NCBI GenBank assembly: GCA_002440065.1
Contig: DJRK01000140.1
Coordinates: 333 to 8,062, forward strand
Reading direction: 5' to 3'
Source of the DNA: Atopobium sp. UBA6362
Lineage (GTDB): Bacteria; Actinomycetota; Coriobacteriia; Coriobacteriales; Atopobiaceae
Length of the DNA: 7,730 nt
The notes under the pieces were generated by a model that saw only the letters and a list, made by a program, of their open reading frames with translations, had not been told where the DNA came from and did not search any database. The position numbers were made by a program, and so were the translations under genes. How positions within the stretch are numbered: the first letter of the stretch is position 1; each line of letters starts with the position of its first letter. Positions 5,499-7,730 of this stretch are shown here, in pieces.

Positions 5499-6464
5499 TT
5501 ACCGGGCGCGGGACCAGGCCGTGCTCGCCGCGATCTTGAACGCGATCGTGTACTGGTTGATGAGCGGGTCCACGTGGCAGAAGAAGACGCGCCCCTCGAC
5601 GGGCGAGACGAGCATCTCCTTCACGTGGGCGTCCTCCGTATCGAGGATTTGGCCCAAGGTCTGCCCCGCCTGGACCCGCTCGCCCGGCTCCACGTCGCGC
5701 AGGAAGAACCCGCCCGCGCGCTCGCTCCTCACGTCGACGAGCTCCGACTCCGTGAGCTGCGTGGGCTTGAAGCCGCCCTCCTGCCTCGCTCGCACGGCCC
5801 CGCGGGTCCACAGGAAGCGCAGGATCGCATCCTCGACCTCCTCGGCGTTTCTCGTGGAGAGGGACCCCATGTCGTGCACGTACACCGAGAAGGCGTGCGT
5901 GCCCCAGACCTGCCAGTTGTAGTTGAGCGTGGTCGTGTCGAAGCTCGAGGGCTCCTTGTCGACCACGTAGGGAAACCCGAAGTCCTCCGCCTCCTCGAGG
6001 ATCTGCGTGGTGACGGGGCCCGTCTCGGTCACGCGGACGTGCGGCTGGAAATCGCCTTTCAGGTAGTAGCTGCAGAGTTGGATGCCGTACTCGAAGCCCT
6101 GCACGGCGCGAAAGACGCCGTCGGCGATCCGCTGCGTCGTCTCGCCCTGGTCGTAGCCGGGAAACATGCGGTTGACGTCCGTCTTGTCCACGGGCCAGAA
6201 CCGCTCTTGGATGTTCATCGAGAAGGCGTTCACGCAAGGAATGACCAGGATCTTCTTGGCCGGGTCGAGCTCGCCCTTCTCCTCGAGGCCAGCGAGCCTG
6301 CGGACGAGGTCGGCGCATGCGAAGGCCTGCTCGACCTCGTTTCCGCGCATGGAGCCCACGATGGCCGCGCACGGATCGGCGCCGGGGCGGCCGAACTCGT
6401 ACCCCACGATCTCGAGCGGCTCGCGGTAAGGGGTGTCCAGCGTGTAAAGGACCGTTTTTCTCAT
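5499..6464 (-). CDS. Succinylglutamate desuccinylase/aspartoacylase-family protein lacking the zinc site
   Basis: A 321-residue paralogue of the upstream gene. The fold is recognisable: the strand before GSMRGNEVEQ (37-46), IPCVNA (75-80), DVNRMFPG (96-103), FQPHVRV (139-145), and a C-terminal beta domain with EPGERVQAGQTLGQILDT (259-276) and SPVEGRVFF (287-295), resembling biotinyl/lipoyl hybrid strands. Active-family ligands are missing: the HGxE histidine is R40 (E43 remains), the DIHAS histidine is replaced by Q129 or L130 in GIQLCS, and the glutamate of VVEGG aligns with Y195 in FSVYVHD. Hydrolysis by the usual zinc mechanism is therefore unlikely. From memory, clostridial relatives share GIQ and PHVR here, suggesting a conserved subfamily rather than decay. 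The ATG overlaps the upstream stop by 4 bp (ATGA), so the partners are made together. It could be a regulatory or structural partner, or a catalyst of another type. Confidence 0.85.
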   Translation of the reverse strand: MRKTVLYTLDTPYREPLEIVGYEFGRPGADPCAAIVGSMRGNEVEQAFACADLVRRLAGLEEKGELDPAKKILVIPCVNAFSMNIQERFWPVDKTDVNRMFPGYDQGETTQRIADGVFRAVQGFEYGIQLCSYYLKGDFQPHVRVTETGPVTTQILEEAEDFGFPYVVDKEPSSFDTTTLNYNWQVWGTHAFSVYVHDMGSLSTRNAEEVEDAILRFLWTRGAVRARQEGGFKPTQLTESELVDVRSERAGGFFLRDVEPGERVQAGQTLGQILDTEDAHVKEMLVSPVEGRVFFCHVDPLINQYTIAFKIAASTAWSRAR

Positions 6465-7441
6465 GCTCGGGGCTCCTTCAGGACGCGGCCCAGCAGCGAG
6501 CCGGGGTAGACGACGGGGTATTCGCGCAGCGTGAAGAGGAGCCCTGCCGACGGGGACCTCACTTCTTGGGCGACCTTGCCGGTGAGCGTATCGGCGACGA
6601 TGCCTATGACCTGGCCCTCGTTCACATGGCTGCCGTGCGGCGCCTCGGGCAAGAAGACCCCGCTCTCCCGGGCGTTCAGGTAGCAGACCTCCCCGTCACG
6701 GGCGACGATCGGCGGCTCGTGGGCCTCGAAGCCCCCGCCCCAGGCGCCCAGGCTCGCGGAGAGCCGGAGGATGCCCTGCGCCAGGCGCTCACCGTACTCG
6801 CGCGTGACGCGCATGCCGACCCCGCCCTCGACGACGAGCGTCCGCGTGCCCCGCTCGTTCAGCGCGTAGGCGAGGGTCGACTGGAGCACGGTCGCCGAGG
6901 CGTGGACCCAGACGAAGTCCACGTTGAGCAGGGGCGCCAAGGGGAGGAGCTCCTCGGCAGAGGCCTCGTTTATGCGGACCTGCGGCATCTCGCGCAGGAA
7001 GATGTCAGACGCGTGGATGTCCACCGCGACGTCGGCGCCCTCGACGTCGTCTATGACGGCGGCGGCGAGGGTCTCGGTGAGGTCGCCGGTCGCTTTGCCC
7101 GGGAAGGTGCGGTTCAGGTCGACGTCGAACATGGGGACGCCGCGCTCGATGGAGTTGATGCCCAGCGGGTTCACTGCCGGGTAGATGTCGACGGTGCCCC
7201 AGAGCGACCCGAGGTCGCGCTCGAGGTGCTGCGCGAGGCGAAACGCGACGTACTGGCCCTCGAGCTCATCGCCGTGGATGCCGGTCACGACCGCGATCCG
7301 CGGGCGCTTGGCGGCCGGGCGCGCGTCTTCACTGGCCCGCCCGTCGTCGAACGGGCCCGTTGCCGTGCCCTCTATCCTGTGCTTCTGCACGAACAGGTGC
7401 TCGCCCACGGGCAGCTCAGCCGAGAATACCGTCTGAATCAA
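6461..7441 (-). CDS. Succinylglutamate desuccinylase/aspartoacylase-family zinc hydrolase (residues intact)
   Basis: A 326-residue M14-like amidohydrolase of the AstE/AspA type, expected to remove an acyl group from an N-acyl amino acid or related amide in the cytoplasm; the actual substrate is unknown. Key residues are present: H56 and E59 in TGIHGDELEG (53-62), N91 in VNPLG, N110-R111 in DLNRTFPG (108-115), H143 in DIHAS (141-145), and E205 in LVVEGG (202-207). The C-terminal beta domain has VNEGQVIG (273-280) and SPSAGLLFTL (296-305). The TTG at 7441 is chosen because GGAGGGAGGA lies just upstream and the resulting N-terminus (MIQTVFSAELPV) lines up with the paralogue (MRKTVLYTLDTP). The frame stays open to 7726, but the extra 95 residues are low-quality arginine-rich sequence. 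It is translationally coupled to the zinc-less paralogue through a 4-bp overlap. Confidence 0.88.
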   Translation of the reverse strand: MIQTVFSAELPVGEHLFVQKHRIEGTATGPFDDGRASEDARPAAKRPRIAVVTGIHGDELEGQYVAFRLAQHLERDLGSLWGTVDIYPAVNPLGINSIERGVPMFDVDLNRTFPGKATGDLTETLAAAVIDDVEGADVAVDIHASDIFLREMPQVRINEASAEELLPLAPLLNVDFVWVHASATVLQSTLAYALNERGTRTLVVEGGVGMRVTREYGERLAQGILRLSASLGAWGGGFEAHEPPIVARDGEVCYLNARESGVFLPEAPHGSHVNEGQVIGIVADTLTGKVAQEVRSPSAGLLFTLREYPVVYPGSLLGRVLKEPRA

Positions 7442-7567
7442 GATCTTCCTCCCTCCGCGCTCATGCGGTCGCGTCCTGCACTTGCGAGGCGCCCCGTCGA
7501 AGATTCCCCGCTCGATGGGGCAATCGGCGAAGTCGAACCCCGTGCGAACGGAGCGCATGGTCTTCTT

Positions 7568-7645
7568 ATCGTGGGGGAAGGCTGTTTCGCCCGGGGCGAG
7601 GGCGCGTTTCGCGCCGGTGAACAAGCGCGGTCCCCCGGTTACGAT
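7568..7645 (-). promoter_or_regulatory. Possible three-way-junction RNA in the hydrolase operon leader
   Basis: On the plus-strand numbering, ATCGT (7568-7572) and GGGGGA (7573-7578) pair with ACGAT (7641-7645) and TCCCCC (7631-7636); GGTT (7637-7640) is bulged. Enclosed are two hairpins: TCGCC/GGCGA (7587-7599, 3-nt loop) and GGCGCG/CGCGCC (7601-7615, 3-nt loop). The element ends about 127 bp before the TTG start on the minus strand. The mRNA-strand sequence CCGGGGGACC recalls c-di-AMP riboswitches, but the other conserved blocks of that class are absent. GC-rich DNA forms such stems readily, so this stays a candidate. Confidence 0.35.
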
Positions 7646-7713
7646 TCGGCTCGCTTCGTTAAACGGGCCGCGTGGGGGTTCTCGGCGGCCCGCGCCCAGG
7701 CTCATGCGCGAAA

Positions 7714-7726
7714 GTGAAGACTTCAC
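7714..7726. promoter_or_regulatory. 13-bp perfect palindrome GTGAAGACTTCAC
   Basis: GTGAAG and CTTCAC are exact reverse complements around a central A, in DNA otherwise much richer in GC, about 270 bp upstream of the hydrolase operon start and at the right edge of the window. It could be an operator or part of a neighbouring gene's terminator; the missing flank prevents a decision. Confidence 0.3.
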
Positions 7727-7730
7727 ATTC

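Noticed and set aside
7438..7464. Tiny leader ORF (MSAEGGRS) ending on the hydrolase TTG
   Set aside because: ATG at 7464 with its stop overlapping the TTG is suggestive of coupling, but it is only eight codons, has no clear ribosome-binding site and could easily be chance.
7500..7560. tRNA-like TTCGA segment on the minus strand
   Set aside because: No acceptor, anticodon or D-arm pairing could be assembled around it.
7620..7665. c-di-AMP (ydaO-type) riboswitch
   Set aside because: CGGGGGACC is reminiscent, but the downstream GGGUGAA and CAGCUAAC-type conserved blocks are not present.
5574..7717. Long plus-strand open frames opposite the hydrolase operon
   Set aside because: They mirror GC-rich codon use of the real minus-strand genes, which have motifs, start signals and tight coupling.
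7442..7726. GTG start at 7726 giving a 421-residue hydrolase
   Set aside because: The extra 95 residues are arginine-rich and unlike the family. The paralogue begins at the position equivalent to the TTG at 7441, which has a good ribosome-binding site.

Overview
The window is high-GC bacterial DNA with compact genes. Gene content and style (BDH-type iron alcohol dehydrogenase, small nitroreductase, short CstA, tandem small cupins, paired aspartoacylase-family proteins) suggest a gut anaerobic actinobacterium of the Coriobacteriia, such as a Collinsella or Olsenella relative. That placement is an inference from general appearance; no rRNA or other phylogenetic marker is present.

Layout, left to right. 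(1) 1-54 is a perfect 15-bp inverted repeat of REP/MITE type, just past the end of a leftward gene. (2) 67-1987 holds two leftward genes: a nitroreductase-family flavoprotein (1427-1987) followed by an iron-dependent, BDH-like alcohol dehydrogenase (67-1302). A long imperfect palindrome between them includes the nitroreductase stop codon. (3) 1988-2361 is a 374-bp divergent intergenic region. It carries short direct repeats near the nitroreductase start and, on the plus strand, a hairpin-rich leader ending in a strong intrinsic terminator 32 bp before the cstA start. This looks like an attenuator or riboswitch of unrecognised class. (4) 2362-4158 is cstA, a carbon-starvation-family transporter, closed by a 12-bp GC-rich terminator. 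(5) 4271-4738 has no credible gene but contains two independent long inverted repeats: a 147-bp element with 23-bp ends and an 80-bp hairpin with a 29-position stem. (6) 4739-5405 encodes two small paralogous cupins in an operon; the second has lost the motif-1 histidine. (7) 5406-5498 is a palindromic spacer between convergent genes. (8) 5499-7441 is a leftward two-gene operon of succinylglutamate desuccinylase/aspartoacylase-like proteins overlapping by 4 bp. The first product keeps the zinc/catalytic residues. The second has lost both zinc-ligand histidines and the catalytic glutamate. (9) 7442-7730 is the leader of that operon, with a possible three-way-junction RNA and a 13-bp palindrome at the window edge.

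The genes do not form one pathway. The coherent units are the redox pair (nitroreductase plus alcohol dehydrogenase), the solitary nutrient importer under probable leader control, the cupin pair, and the intact/degenerate hydrolase pair. The best candidates for undescribed biology are the hydrolase pair, the cstA leader, and the two inverted-repeat elements between cstA and the cupins.
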